64,000 nucleotides of DNA from JAEZDC01 sp036676415 (GTDB lineage: Bacteria > Bacteroidota > Bacteroidia > Chitinophagales > Chitinophagaceae), in NCBI GenBank assembly GCA_036676415.1, contig JAKFCX010000017.1:7227-71226 (forward strand), in the 5' to 3' direction. Under the pieces are notes generated by a model, which was not told the DNA's origin, made no database searches, and saw only the letters and a program-made list of their open reading frames with translations. Position 1 is the stretch's first letter; every line of letters starts with the position of its first letter. Shown piece after piece: positions 18,237 through 26,302 of the stretch. The position numbers and the translations under genes were made by a program.

Positions 18237-18896
18237 ATGGCGAAACTTCTACAATACACTTTCATCTTATTCTTCTCCCTGATCGTTTCGGTGGATGGTT
18301 CAGCTCAGAATGGCAAAACAACTACTGCATCAACCGATTCTGTGATACAACTGTATGGAGTTGTAATGACGGCCGACAGCTTAAGAGGTTTACCAGGAAC
18401 GAGTGTAGTGGTTTTAGGAACAGGCAGAGGAACTTTCACCAACGAATACGGCGTTTTTTCAATTGCTGTATTAAAAGGTGACCAGATACAATTCTCTTAT
18501 ATCGGTTTTAAAGATAAGATCATCACCATTCCTACCAACCTCGAGGAAAATCAATATAGCCTTGTTCAACTTTTAGTGTCAGATACAGCTTACCTGCCGG
18601 CCACAATTATCAGGTCAAGACCAACCAGGGAACAATTCGAGAGAGATTTCGTAAACACACCTGTACCTGATGATATGCTTGAAATAGCCCGAAAGAATAA
18701 TGATGAGGCCAAACGAAAAGTGTTGATATCATCTTTACCCCGTGATGGCCGTGAAGCTGTGAGCCAGCAGTTTCGTAACCAGGCTGCAAAAGCCTATTAT
18801 GCTGGTCAAACACCACCAATGCAGGTTTTCAATCCTGCTGCCTGGGCCGATTTTATACAGGCATGGAAACGTGGCGATTTTAAGAAGAAGAAATAG
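18237..18896 (+). CDS. Exported protein with carboxypeptidase-like regulatory domain
   Basis: 219 aa with a signal peptide (residues 1-23, ending SAQ). Residues about 38-110 resemble the CarboxypepD_reg-like beta-sandwich common in Bacteroidota envelope proteins: LYGVVMTADSLRGLPGTSVVVLGTGRGTFTNEYGVFSIAVLKGDQIQFSYIGFK. The rest is a helical, charged region ending in a KKKK tail. No plug or barrel follows, so it is not a TonB receptor. It is probably periplasmic or outer-membrane-associated; function unknown. Confidence 0.75.
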   Translation: MAKLLQYTFILFFSLIVSVDGSAQNGKTTTASTDSVIQLYGVVMTADSLRGLPGTSVVVLGTGRGTFTNEYGVFSIAVLKGDQIQFSYIGFKDKIITIPTNLEENQYSLVQLLVSDTAYLPATIIRSRPTREQFERDFVNTPVPDDMLEIARKNNDEAKRKVLISSLPRDGREAVSQQFRNQAAKAYYAGQTPPMQVFNPAAWADFIQAWKRGDFKKKK

Positions 18897-18994
18897 TTAC
18901 TAAGCGATATTGCTACTATTTAGCATCGTTGTGTCACCTCTCTTGTACGTTCAAAACAACACGCAACTATTACCAGCTTTAGTTAATTTGCAAC

Positions 18995-19579
18995 ATGCCC
19001 GATGCTGTTGAGCAATTAAGAAAAATCACTTCTGCCATACATCCACTTAGCCAGGAAGAGATGGAAGCATTTGTATCTGCATTTACGCAGTATACCGTAA
19101 AAAAGAAACAACTACTAACCAGCCCTGATGTAAAAGAACAATACCTGTATTTTATCACAGAAGGTGTACAAAGAATATACAGCATTGACGATGATGAACG
19201 TGAGGCCACTGTTCTTTTCACCTATCCCTACTCCTTTGGTGGTGTATTGGATTCATTCATGCTGCAACATCCTTCCAAATACTTCTATGAAACAATAACT
19301 GCTTCATCATTTCTGAGAATTACTTATACAGAGCTGGATCAACTCAGAAAAATTTTTCCAGCTATCGAACAAATCCTTACTAAAGGATTATCACTCTCTC
19401 TATCAGGTGTATTAGAAAGACTGGCAGAGATACAATCCCTTTCTGCTGAGCAAAAACTTAAAAAACTATTCAAGAGAAGCCCTCATATCTTTCAACTAAT
19501 ACCACAGAAATACCTGGCCAATTACCTGGGAATTGATCCTACTAACTTCAGTAAGTTTATGAATAATGTGAAGCTTTGA
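18995..19579 (+). CDS. Crp/Fnr-type transcription regulator (module 1)
   Basis: A 194-aa protein with a cyclic-nucleotide-binding-like beta-roll (about residues 20-120), a long C-helix and a compact C-terminal HTH (PQKYLANYLGIDPTNFSKFMNN). The protein ends right after the recognition helix, so the usual winged region is short or absent. No cysteine cluster, so it is not an Fnr-type oxygen sensor. It lies 69 nt upstream of a DUF4345-like gene whose promoter carries a perfect palindrome at 19584-19599, likely its operator. Its own start follows a TTTG box by only 4 nt. Confidence 0.85.
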   Translation: MPDAVEQLRKITSAIHPLSQEEMEAFVSAFTQYTVKKKQLLTSPDVKEQYLYFITEGVQRIYSIDDDEREATVLFTYPYSFGGVLDSFMLQHPSKYFYETITASSFLRITYTELDQLRKIFPAIEQILTKGLSLSLSGVLERLAEIQSLSAEQKLKKLFKRSPHIFQLIPQKYLANYLGIDPTNFSKFMNNVKL

Positions 19580-19583
19580 AAAC

Positions 19584-19628
19584 ATTGGTAAATACCAATA
19601 TTTGATTGATAACACTGTTTCATTTTTG
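19584..19628 (+). promoter_or_regulatory. Palindromic operator plus -7 box, module 1
   Basis: ATTGGTA-AA-TACCAAT (19584-19599) is a perfect 16-nt palindrome. Its centre, 19591.5, lies exactly 33.5 nt before the TTTG at 19625-19628 (box CATTTTTG). That geometry fits a class II activator site near -41.5 of the DUF4345-like gene at 19649. Confidence 0.65.
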
Positions 19629-19648
19629 TGATCTAAACAATCAAGATC

Positions 19649-20062
19649 ATGAAAACAAAAACACTCAACTACGGTTCAATTGCTTTTATCTCCCTGTCAG
19701 TACTTTCCATTTTAAGTGTGAGCATTATGGCTTTTATTAATCCTCAGCAGGTAATGGATCTTGTACAGGTAAATCTAGGAAACAATGATGCATACAGCTC
19801 TATTCGTGGTGTGTATGGTGGAGTAGGTATTTCCATTGCAGCAGTCATCATTTATTTGTCAAGGATGAGCATCTCAATGGGATTAGGCTTCCTCACAATG
19901 TTCTGGGGAATGTATGGCCTAAGCAGGATTATTACCATCCTCGTTGAAGGAAACCTTGGTGCTTTCGGAACACAATGGCTTACTATCGAAGTTAGTTTTA
20001 CTGCAATTGCACTTCTGCTTTTTATCGCTCACTCAAGAAAAGATAAACTGGTATACAGATAA
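19649..20062 (+). CDS. DUF4345-like membrane protein
   Basis: A 137-aa protein with four predicted membrane helices (about residues 8-28, 50-68, 75-95, 108-125). The RGVYGGVGISIAA and GLxRIITxxVEG segments resemble DUF4345 proteins. Function unknown. It follows a Crp/Fnr-type gene and has a palindromic operator in its promoter, so expression probably depends on that regulator. A terminator lies directly downstream. Confidence 0.75.
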   Translation: MKTKTLNYGSIAFISLSVLSILSVSIMAFINPQQVMDLVQVNLGNNDAYSSIRGVYGGVGISIAAVIIYLSRMSISMGLGFLTMFWGMYGLSRIITILVEGNLGAFGTQWLTIEVSFTAIALLLFIAHSRKDKLVYR

Positions 20063-20088
20063 AAAAGCCGGCAATGCCGGCTTTGCTT
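20061..20088. terminator. Bidirectional terminator
   Basis: AAAGCCGGC (20064-20072) pairs perfectly with GCCGGCTTT (20076-20084) around a 3-nt loop, with A-run before and T-rich sequence after. Serves the convergent DUF4345-like and OmpA genes. Confidence 0.88.
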
Positions 20089-20976
20089 TTATTCTTTTCT
20101 TTCCAGCAGTTTTAGAAACTGGTCGAGCTGTGGTAAAATCACAATTCTTGTTCTGCGGTTAGCTGCTCTTCCTTCACTCGTTGCATTTGATGCAATAGGT
20201 AAATGATCAGCACGTCCGGCTGCAGCCATTTTTGCCGGATCAAGGCCATAATCTTTCTGCAGCATTCTTACAACAGTAGTAGCACGTTTCACGCTAAGAT
20301 CCCAATTATCGAGTAGCACACCACTTTTGTAAGGAACACTGTCTGTATGACCTTCCACCATAAATTCAATATGAGGTTGATTCTTCAAAACGGTTGCAAC
20401 CTTACCCAGCACTTCTTTGGCTGGATCTGTTATTTCATATTTGCCGCTTTTAAAAAGAAGCTTGTCAGAAATATCAATGTACACCACTCCTTTATCAATT
20501 TTAATATTGATGTCTTCATCCTCAATATTGCCAAGTGCACCTTTCAAATTCATCACCAATGCCATATTCATTGAGTCTTTTCTTGCCAATGCAGATTGCA
20601 GATCCTGTATATAAGCATCCTTGGCTCCAAGGCTCTCCAGCGATTTCCTGATGCTCTCAGCCTGTGAAGCCGAAACCACAGACATATCCTGTAACTGCTT
20701 TAGAACAGTTGTATTATTTTCTTTGAGGAAATCGATCTGCTTATTCAGGTCTGTAATTCTGGTAGTAAGGTTAGCATTCTTATTTTCTTCATCGGTCAGG
20801 TGTCGCATAAGCGTTGCCTTGTCACGATTACAATCCATAAGAGTAGTTTGCATTCTCATGTATTGTGCCCTGAGCGTGTCATAATCGAGAAGAACAGCAT
20901 TAAATTTTTTACTACTAACGCACGAAAACATAAAAGGTGTAAACATCACTACACCTAGAAGAACCTTCCATTTCAT
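20089..20976 (-). CDS. OmpA family lipoprotein
   Basis: 295 aa from the ATG at 20976 (MKWKVLLGVVMFTPFMFSC); eight upstream residues are rejected because a perfect -7 box lies just behind this start. The lipobox cysteine is Cys19. Residues about 30-150 are a long coiled coil, and the C-terminus (about 170-285) is an OmpA peptidoglycan-binding domain (VEGHTDSVPYKSG, then NRRTRIVILP). Probably anchored in the outer membrane and tethering it to peptidoglycan. Confidence 0.9.
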   Translation of the reverse strand: MKWKVLLGVVMFTPFMFSCVSSKKFNAVLLDYDTLRAQYMRMQTTLMDCNRDKATLMRHLTDEENKNANLTTRITDLNKQIDFLKENNTTVLKQLQDMSVVSASQAESIRKSLESLGAKDAYIQDLQSALARKDSMNMALVMNLKGALGNIEDEDINIKIDKGVVYIDISDKLLFKSGKYEITDPAKEVLGKVATVLKNQPHIEFMVEGHTDSVPYKSGVLLDNWDLSVKRATTVVRMLQKDYGLDPAKMAAAGRADHLPIASNATSEGRAANRRTRIVILPQLDQFLKLLERKE

Positions 20977-20997
20977 ATTTGATCGTTTGGGTATGAT

Positions 20998-21005
20998 CAA
21001 AGATA
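20998..21005 (-). promoter_or_regulatory. -7 box of the OmpA lipoprotein gene
   Basis: On the minus strand this reads TATCTTTG, a perfect TAnnTTTG box 21 nt upstream of the chosen ATG. Confidence 0.55.
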
Positions 21006-21043
21006 ATAAGGATACTAATTTGCCTGAATGATATCTGTCAATA

Positions 21044-21451
21044 CTACTTCATATTCATAAGATCGATCATCAGGTTGAAGGCATCTAATGATGTAGCACT
21101 ATTTAATTTCAGTGGCTTGATGATATAGCCGGAAATACCCAACTCTTTTGCCGCCTCGCGGTCAACTTTTTCATCGGAAGTTGTTATGATGAAACATTTA
21201 AGATCTTTCCATCGGTCGTCATTCCTGATAGCCGTTAAGAATTCAATACCGTTCATCTTAGGCATATTGATATCTATCAAAGCCACATCGGGATTCACCA
21301 CATTTTCATTATTGAGCATTTCCAATGCCTCTTCCCCATTCCTGGCTGTGTGCAATTGATAAAACAGTTTCATTTTGTCAAGCGACCTTCTCATATCTAT
21401 TACATCCAACTGGTCGTCTTCTACCAACAAAATATTAATCAGTTTTTCCAT
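21044..21451 (-). CDS. Single-domain response regulator (CheY-like)
   Basis: A 135-aa receiver-only protein. The acidic pocket (EDDQ, residues 11-13), the phosphoacceptor Asp60 in LIDINMPKMNG, the switch Thr in ITTSDE and the Lys in IIKPL are all present. No output domain. It starts 3 nt after the stop of the upstream histidine kinase gene, so the two form one operon and probably a cognate pair. It resembles the Rcp1-type receivers that pair with phytochrome-like kinases. Confidence 0.92.
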   Translation of the reverse strand: MEKLINILLVEDDQLDVIDMRRSLDKMKLFYQLHTARNGEEALEMLNNENVVNPDVALIDINMPKMNGIEFLTAIRNDDRWKDLKCFIITTSDEKVDREAAKELGISGYIIKPLKLNSATSLDAFNLMIDLMNMK

Positions 21452-21454
21452 AAA

Positions 21455-22921
21455 TTATTTTTTACTCCAGGTAAATGAAAATATTGCTCCTTCACCAGGT
21501 TTAGAACGAAGATTTATCGTCTCGCCTCTTTTATCGAGTATCTTCTTTACAATTGCCAGTCCAACACCAGTGCTTTCAAAGCTGTCTCTTTCTTTTAACG
21601 TTTGAAATATCACAAATATCCGTTTGTGGTATTGTTCAGGTATTCCTGGTCCGTTATCTTCTACAAAAAACTCGTACTTATCGCCCAGGTTTTTATGATA
21701 TATCCTGATCTCACCCTTCTCCTTATCATTATACTTTATTCCATTACTCACCAGGTTGGTAAATACCTGGAATAAAGGAATTCTCTCTCCGTACACTGTT
21801 GGCAGCTTTTCCTGTAACGTGATACTCACATTCTTATTTTCCGGCAGGCTGTCCTTCACATCTTCTATCAATTCATTAACATCTATCTGCTCTTTCGGCA
21901 CAATTTCTTTACCAATTCTTGCATAAGAAAGTATGCCTTGTATAAGATTTTCGGTTCTGATCACCCTTCCTTTAATCAGCTGCAAGTACTCTTCTATTTT
22001 AGGCGAAATCTCTTCTTTGTGATCTTCTTCGATCCACGACACAACATTGTCAATTCCACGAAGCGGACCTTTCAGATCATGTGAAACAATATGGGCAAAC
22101 TGGTCTAGCTCTTCATTCTTTTCTTTCAACAAAGAAATATTGGTGTCTAATTCCTTCGCCATGTGATTAAGCGAATCAACCAAAGCGGTCAGTTCATCAT
22201 TACCCTTGTCTTTCAGGTTCACATTGTAATTACCCGAAGCAATTGTATCTGCCATCCCGACCATTCTATTAATTCTCCTGGCAATACGCCTGATGAGAAT
22301 AACCACAATCACCACAGCAGCAACAAGAGAAATGGCGGTTAATATAAAAGCCCATTCGTTGCTTCGTTGGGCAGATGCAGCAAGCATAGATCTCCTTTCA
22401 TCTCTTACCTTGTACTCCCAGTTACTAAAATCACGAAATTTAGCCTGTAGTTTTCGTTGTAATGCTTTTTCGCCTTCTGCTTTTTCCCGATACAATTTAT
22501 TGTAAGCGGCTATATTACTTTCATCAATATTGGCCAACAACTTAGCTTGTCGCAACGGTTCGGCATATTCTGCTATCCACTGATCATGCAGTACCTTGAT
22601 ATCGTTCAACAAGCGTAACTGCGATGTATCGTCACTCAAGGTGGTAATCTCGGGCAATATCCTTTCGTTTTCAGCGGCTGCTGAATCATACGATTCAATG
22701 AAATATTTCTCACCCATGATCATAAAACCTCTCAGGCCTGCTACCATATTAATGGTATTTCGCTGAAAGCGGCTGCTGTTTCTAACGATCTCTGTTGATT
22801 TTGAAACAAATTCTGCATTATCTCTCACCTCTTCTGAAAGTCGAAAGTTGATATAAGTTGTTATAGAAAAAAGGAGTAGAATAAAAACAAAGCTCAGTAA
22901 TATGAAACTTGATATTTTCAT
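21455..22921 (-). CDS. CHASE3-HAMP sensor histidine kinase
   Basis: A 488-aa inner-membrane sensor kinase. Membrane helix 1 (about 5-25), an extracytoplasmic CHASE3-type helical sensor (30-185, with RNTINMVAGLRGFMIMGEKYF), helix 2 (190-212), HAMP (213-265), HisKA with phosphoacceptor His281 in QFAHIVSHDLKGPLRG, and HATPase_c with N box (NLVSNGIKYND), DNGPGIP and a G box (GVGLAIVKKI). The stimulus is unknown. Cotranscribed with the receiver at 21044-21451. Confidence 0.93.
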   Translation of the reverse strand: MKISSFILLSFVFILLLFSITTYINFRLSEEVRDNAEFVSKSTEIVRNSSRFQRNTINMVAGLRGFMIMGEKYFIESYDSAAAENERILPEITTLSDDTSQLRLLNDIKVLHDQWIAEYAEPLRQAKLLANIDESNIAAYNKLYREKAEGEKALQRKLQAKFRDFSNWEYKVRDERRSMLAASAQRSNEWAFILTAISLVAAVVIVVILIRRIARRINRMVGMADTIASGNYNVNLKDKGNDELTALVDSLNHMAKELDTNISLLKEKNEELDQFAHIVSHDLKGPLRGIDNVVSWIEEDHKEEISPKIEEYLQLIKGRVIRTENLIQGILSYARIGKEIVPKEQIDVNELIEDVKDSLPENKNVSITLQEKLPTVYGERIPLFQVFTNLVSNGIKYNDKEKGEIRIYHKNLGDKYEFFVEDNGPGIPEQYHKRIFVIFQTLKERDSFESTGVGLAIVKKILDKRGETINLRSKPGEGAIFSFTWSKK

Positions 22922-23004
22922 AAGCAGCGAACATAATAAAAAATGCTTTCCAATTAAGCCGCTTTGCCTGTAATAGGCAATTCTAATAAGATTCCAATCT
23001 CACC

Positions 23005-23033
23005 ATAAAAAAAGACAGCCAGGCTGTCTTTTA
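23005..23033 (-). terminator. Rho-independent terminator of the RRM gene
   Basis: AAAAGACAGCC (23010-23020) pairs perfectly with GGCTGTCTTTT (23022-23032). On the minus strand a long T-run follows. 5 nt beyond the RRM gene stop. Confidence 0.85.
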
Positions 23034-23037
23034 TAAT

Positions 23038-23403
23038 TTAATATCTTGGTTTGTATCCACCACCACCGGATCCTGATCGGTTTCCTCCACCATAACCGCC
23101 ACCACCTGGTCGGCCTCCACCACCATAACCACCACCTCCTGATCTTCCTCCTCCGCTGCTTCCCCTGTCTTCGGCTTCTTTAACCACTAAAGTTTTTTTA
23201 CCAATAGCCAGATCATTCAAGCCCTCAATTGCCTCCATACCTTCCTGCCGTACCGGCATATCAACAAAAGCAAAGCCTTTGCTCTTTCCGGTTTCTTTAT
23301 CAATAGCAACTTTAGCCGAAGTAACAGAGCCGAACTTCTCAAAAAACTCCATCAGTTCATCATCATCCATGTCATAAGGGAGACCAGCCACAAAAATTTT
23401 CAT
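23038..23403 (-). CDS. RRM RNA-binding protein with glycine-rich tail
   Basis: 121 aa from the ATG at 23403 (MKIFVAGLPYDMDDDEL); the three extra upstream codons are unneeded. One RRM domain (1-78) with RNP2 (IFVAGL) and RNP1 (KGFAFVDM), then a Gly/Tyr/Arg-rich disordered tail (about 83-121). Such proteins in bacteria resemble plant and cyanobacterial cold-inducible RNA-binding proteins. A TTTG box lies only 6 nt upstream of the ATG. Confidence 0.92.
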   Translation of the reverse strand: MKIFVAGLPYDMDDDELMEFFEKFGSVTSAKVAIDKETGKSKGFAFVDMPVRQEGMEAIEGLNDLAIGKKTLVVKEAEDRGSSGGGRSGGGGYGGGGRPGGGGYGGGNRSGSGGGGYKPRY

Positions 23404-23488
23404 CGAATACAAATTTTAGCGAATGTACAGAACTTATTGTGTTGATTATGCTATCTGATATATTAACTTTCCTCATCAATTTCTGCTT

Positions 23489-23881
23489 ATGAAATATAAC
23501 AGCAAAAAACTGGTACTGCTATGTGGATTGATGGTAATTATTTCATTTTCGATCGCCTGGAATCAGCCGCGAAATAATGACGGACGTAACCTGAAAGTGT
23601 TACCCAAAAATATCAGCTCAGACAGTCTTGAACGTGTAATGGATGGTTTTGTTACAGCCCTTGGTGTTGATTGTGGCTTCTGCCATGCCCCAAAAGATCC
23701 GCAACAACCAAAGAAGCTCGATTATGCAAGTGACGCCAATCATGTAAAGGATGTTACCCGTACCATGTTAAGAATGACCATGGAGATGAATGATAAATAC
23801 ATGACTTCCTTACCCAAAAAGAATATTCAGCTTGTTAGCTGTAACACCTGCCATAGAGGAGAGACAATGCCTGGGCAGTAA
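23489..23881 (+). CDS. Exported c-type cytochrome with two haem sites
   Basis: A 130-aa protein with a signal peptide or anchor (residues 6-24) and two haem-binding motifs: CGFCH (62-66) and CNTCH (118-122). The spacing and the sequence around them resemble the reaction-centre cytochrome c subunit family, a group also found in non-phototrophic Bacteroidota. The axial sixth ligands may be Met in MLRMTMEM or MDGF. Monocistronic as far as can be seen. The redox partner is unknown. Confidence 0.85.
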   Translation: MKYNSKKLVLLCGLMVIISFSIAWNQPRNNDGRNLKVLPKNISSDSLERVMDGFVTALGVDCGFCHAPKDPQQPKKLDYASDANHVKDVTRTMLRMTMEMNDKYMTSLPKKNIQLVSCNTCHRGETMPGQ

Positions 23882-23957
23882 TTCGTTATAGAGGCTTTAA
23901 CATCTTAAAAATATATGGCACACTTTTTTTACTAATAAGGAAACAAAAGACGAGTTT

Positions 23958-24152
23958 ATGACCAACAGAAGAAACAATGAAGAAAGGCCACCAAGGAAAA
24001 GATTCATCGTAAGGAAAGCGGCCGAACTGGTACGTTCAGTAAAACTATCAGGTGAAAGAGCACAAACAGCAGGTAACGAGATGATCACCTCTGCTGCGGC
24101 TAAATTCAATAACCTTTTTTCTGCACCGAATTCACAGATACAAGCACATTAA
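23958..24152 (+). CDS. Small basic protein of unknown function
   Basis: A 64-aa protein, rich in Arg and Lys in its first 20 residues (RPPRKRFIVRK) and helical afterwards. No family recognised. It is followed within 10 nt by a good terminator, which supports it as a real short transcription unit. Confidence 0.55.
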   Translation: MTNRRNNEERPPRKRFIVRKAAELVRSVKLSGERAQTAGNEMITSAAAKFNNLFSAPNSQIQAH

Positions 24153-24156
24153 ATGC

Positions 24157-24190
24157 AAAGCCGGGGATTAAAAGTCCCCGGTTTCATTTT
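24157..24190 (+). terminator. Rho-independent terminator
   Basis: CCGGGGA (24161-24167) pairs with TCCCCGG (24175-24181), flanked by AAA/TTT and followed by a T-rich run. Confidence 0.8.
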
Positions 24191-24312
24191 CAGAATGAAA
24201 CGAAAGCGTTAACTTACAGTTGTAGTTCTACCAAAAACACGGAAATAATCAAGCAAGGCTTTGATCTGATGCGTAGGTTTTAGAATATTTTCTAACACTA
24301 AAAACTAAACGT

Positions 24313-24786
24313 ATGGATTCTCACGCCACACTGTACAAGTACACGCTGTTATCAAGAGGTATTCTTGCAGGGCTATTCGTAGGTATTTTAGCTTCGGCTA
24401 TCAACCTCCTCTTTGAATACATCTACCGTTCGGCAACACAGTACCAGTTTGCCGAGTACGTAAACATCAATTCCATTATTCTCTTCACCATCCCCACATT
24501 GATTGCTGCAGGAATTGTGTATGCTATCCTTTTGAAGTATGTAAAAAAAGGTGCCTGGGTATATACCATTGTAGCACTTGCATTAACCGCCATTGTTGCC
24601 TTGTTCGTTCCATTAGGGCCTAACATGTTCCCCAACGGTGAGGAAATGCCAGCCAGTGCAAGAGGATTAACCATGGGTATCGAGATCATCACCGGCCTAA
24701 TGGGTGCTTTTGCACTGCCCTATTTTGCAGAACATCCAAAAATCTGGAGCGATACAGAGGTGGAGAGAGAACAGTATAGAGTATAG
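24313..24786 (+). CDS. Four-helix membrane protein of unknown function
   Basis: A 157-aa protein with four predicted membrane helices (about 13-35, 53-75, 80-102, 117-137) and a polar tail. The layout recalls DUF6069-type membrane proteins, but I am not sure of the family. It precedes a Crp/Fnr-type regulator gene by about 60 nt in the same direction. Confidence 0.65.
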   Translation: MDSHATLYKYTLLSRGILAGLFVGILASAINLLFEYIYRSATQYQFAEYVNINSIILFTIPTLIAAGIVYAILLKYVKKGAWVYTIVALALTAIVALFVPLGPNMFPNGEEMPASARGLTMGIEIITGLMGAFALPYFAEHPKIWSDTEVEREQYRV

Positions 24787-24847
24787 AGTAGATAGCCTGG
24801 AATTCTTTCTTACGCTGTAAAAACGCAGGATATTTGTAAACTTGCTA

Positions 24848-25435
24848 ATGAACGGTAAAGACTCATTCATTCAATTCATTTTGTCGCATCACCCGATGCC
24901 GTTGGAAAAAGCTGCTGCCATTGCAGAAAAGTTTGCGGAGAAATATTTCAATAAAAATCAGCTGTTGCTACAGGAAGGACAACGCTGCAATGAATATCAT
25001 TTTTTGTGTGAGGGGTTCGTTCGATCATGGACCACAGACCTGGAAGGTCGTGACGTTACTACAGCCTTTCACCCTGCAGGCACCGTGGTTTGCGAACTGT
25101 TTTCTTTCTTCAAACATATTCCAGCACAGGAAAACATACAAGCTTTGGCTGATTGCCAGACACTGACCATTACTTTCAGCGAATTACAACAGGCATTTCA
25201 TGGCTTACCAGAGTTCAGGGAATTTGGCAGAAGCATCCTGGTAAACGCATATGCAGCATTAAAGCAGCGAATGCTATCAGGCCTCCATGAAACTGCAGAG
25301 CAACGATACAAAAATCTTATTCAACACTCACCGTTAGTATTTCAATTTGCATCTTTAAAACAGATAGCCTCATACCTGGGCATCACCGATACTTCGCTAA
25401 GCAGGATCAGGGCTTCATTTGCCAAAGAGAGCTAA
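24848..25435 (+). CDS. Crp/Fnr-type transcription regulator (module 2)
   Basis: 195 aa from the ATG at 24848; the TTG at 24842 is rejected. The N-terminal cyclic-nucleotide-binding-like beta-roll (about 25-115) is followed by a dimerisation helix and a short HTH (LKQIASYLGITDTSLSRIRASF). Like the regulator at 18995, it ends right after the recognition helix. A GATATTTG box is 11 nt upstream. The downstream gene promoter carries a palindrome at 25443-25458, beginning 7 nt after this gene's stop. Confidence 0.85.
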   Translation: MNGKDSFIQFILSHHPMPLEKAAAIAEKFAEKYFNKNQLLLQEGQRCNEYHFLCEGFVRSWTTDLEGRDVTTAFHPAGTVVCELFSFFKHIPAQENIQALADCQTLTITFSELQQAFHGLPEFREFGRSILVNAYAALKQRMLSGLHETAEQRYKNLIQHSPLVFQFASLKQIASYLGITDTSLSRIRASFAKES

Positions 25436-25442
25436 ACAATAA

Positions 25443-25487
25443 CTTGTCATTTGGCAAGAATTATTCACCGTGATGTACGTTGTTTTG
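25443..25487 (+). promoter_or_regulatory. Palindromic operator plus -7 box, module 2
   Basis: CTTGTCA-TT-TGGCAAG (25443-25458) is a 16-nt palindrome with one mismatch, in the same 7-2-7 layout as the module 1 site. Its centre (25450.5) is exactly 33.5 nt from the TTTG at 25484-25487, giving class II activator geometry for the gene at 25509. Confidence 0.6.
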
Positions 25488-25508
25488 CAATATCAAAACA
25501 GATAAATT

Positions 25509-26198
25509 ATGCAACAGGTACCCATCTACATCAGCATTGTATTTGTGCTGACTACTTTTTACGCCATATTCATGTTTTGGAAAGCATCAAACTACTCCAG
25601 ATTGGTTTTAACAATCCTTGTTTCATGGCTTGTTGTACAAGGTGGTATTTCACTCACATTATTTTATACAGATACGAGTTCATTACCTCCCCGGTTTCTT
25701 TTATTGATATTGCCTGCCTTTGCAGTAATCGCAATAATTTTCCTTACAGGAAAAGGACGGAAGTTGATCGCTGAACTCGATGACCAATCGCTGATACTAC
25801 TGAATACGGTTCGTATACCTGTTGAGATTGTGCTTTTCTGGCTATTCACCTATAAAGCGATACCGCAGGTGATGACATTCGAAGGAACCAATTTTGATAT
25901 ACTAGCCGGGTTATCTGCACCTGTTATCTGGTACCTGTACCGGAAAGGTATTAGTAATAACATTTTACTCGCATGGAACATAGCCGGTCTTGTATTATTG
26001 GCAAACATTATTGCAACAGCCATACTGGCTGCCCCTACCCCTTTTCAACAACTTGCACATGCACAGCCGAATATTGCAGTAATGTATTTCCCTTTCGTGT
26101 GGCTGCCATGCTGCGTGGTTCCATTGGTATTGTTCAGTCACCTGGTGTTGATAAAAAAAGCGATGGCAAGAAAAGCTGTTTACGCATCTGTGGTCTAG
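25509..26198 (+). CDS. Seven-helix membrane protein of unknown function
   Basis: A 229-aa hydrophobic protein with six or seven predicted membrane helices. No known motif recognised. It follows the Crp/Fnr-type regulator at 24848 and has a palindromic operator in its promoter, the same arrangement as the regulator/DUF4345 pair at 18995-20062. Confidence 0.7.
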   Translation: MQQVPIYISIVFVLTTFYAIFMFWKASNYSRLVLTILVSWLVVQGGISLTLFYTDTSSLPPRFLLLILPAFAVIAIIFLTGKGRKLIAELDDQSLILLNTVRIPVEIVLFWLFTYKAIPQVMTFEGTNFDILAGLSAPVIWYLYRKGISNNILLAWNIAGLVLLANIIATAILAAPTPFQQLAHAQPNIAVMYFPFVWLPCCVVPLVLFSHLVLIKKAMARKAVYASVV

Positions 26199-26205
26199 CG
26201 TATTA

Positions 26206-26239
26206 AGGGATGACAGCCTTTCGAAAGGTTGTCAACCCT
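26206..26239. terminator. Stem-loop between convergent genes
   Basis: GACAGCCTTTC / GAAAGGTTGTC (26212-26233) forms an almost perfect palindrome with outer AGGG/CCCT (26206-26209/26236-26239). There is no T-run, so it may act as a weak terminator or as a protein site. Confidence 0.4.
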
Positions 26240-26302
26240 ATCCTCTTTCCAAGGAAAAATACGTTTGCCCCATAGCGTTTTAGCGGTTTGCATTTCTGCC
26301 TC

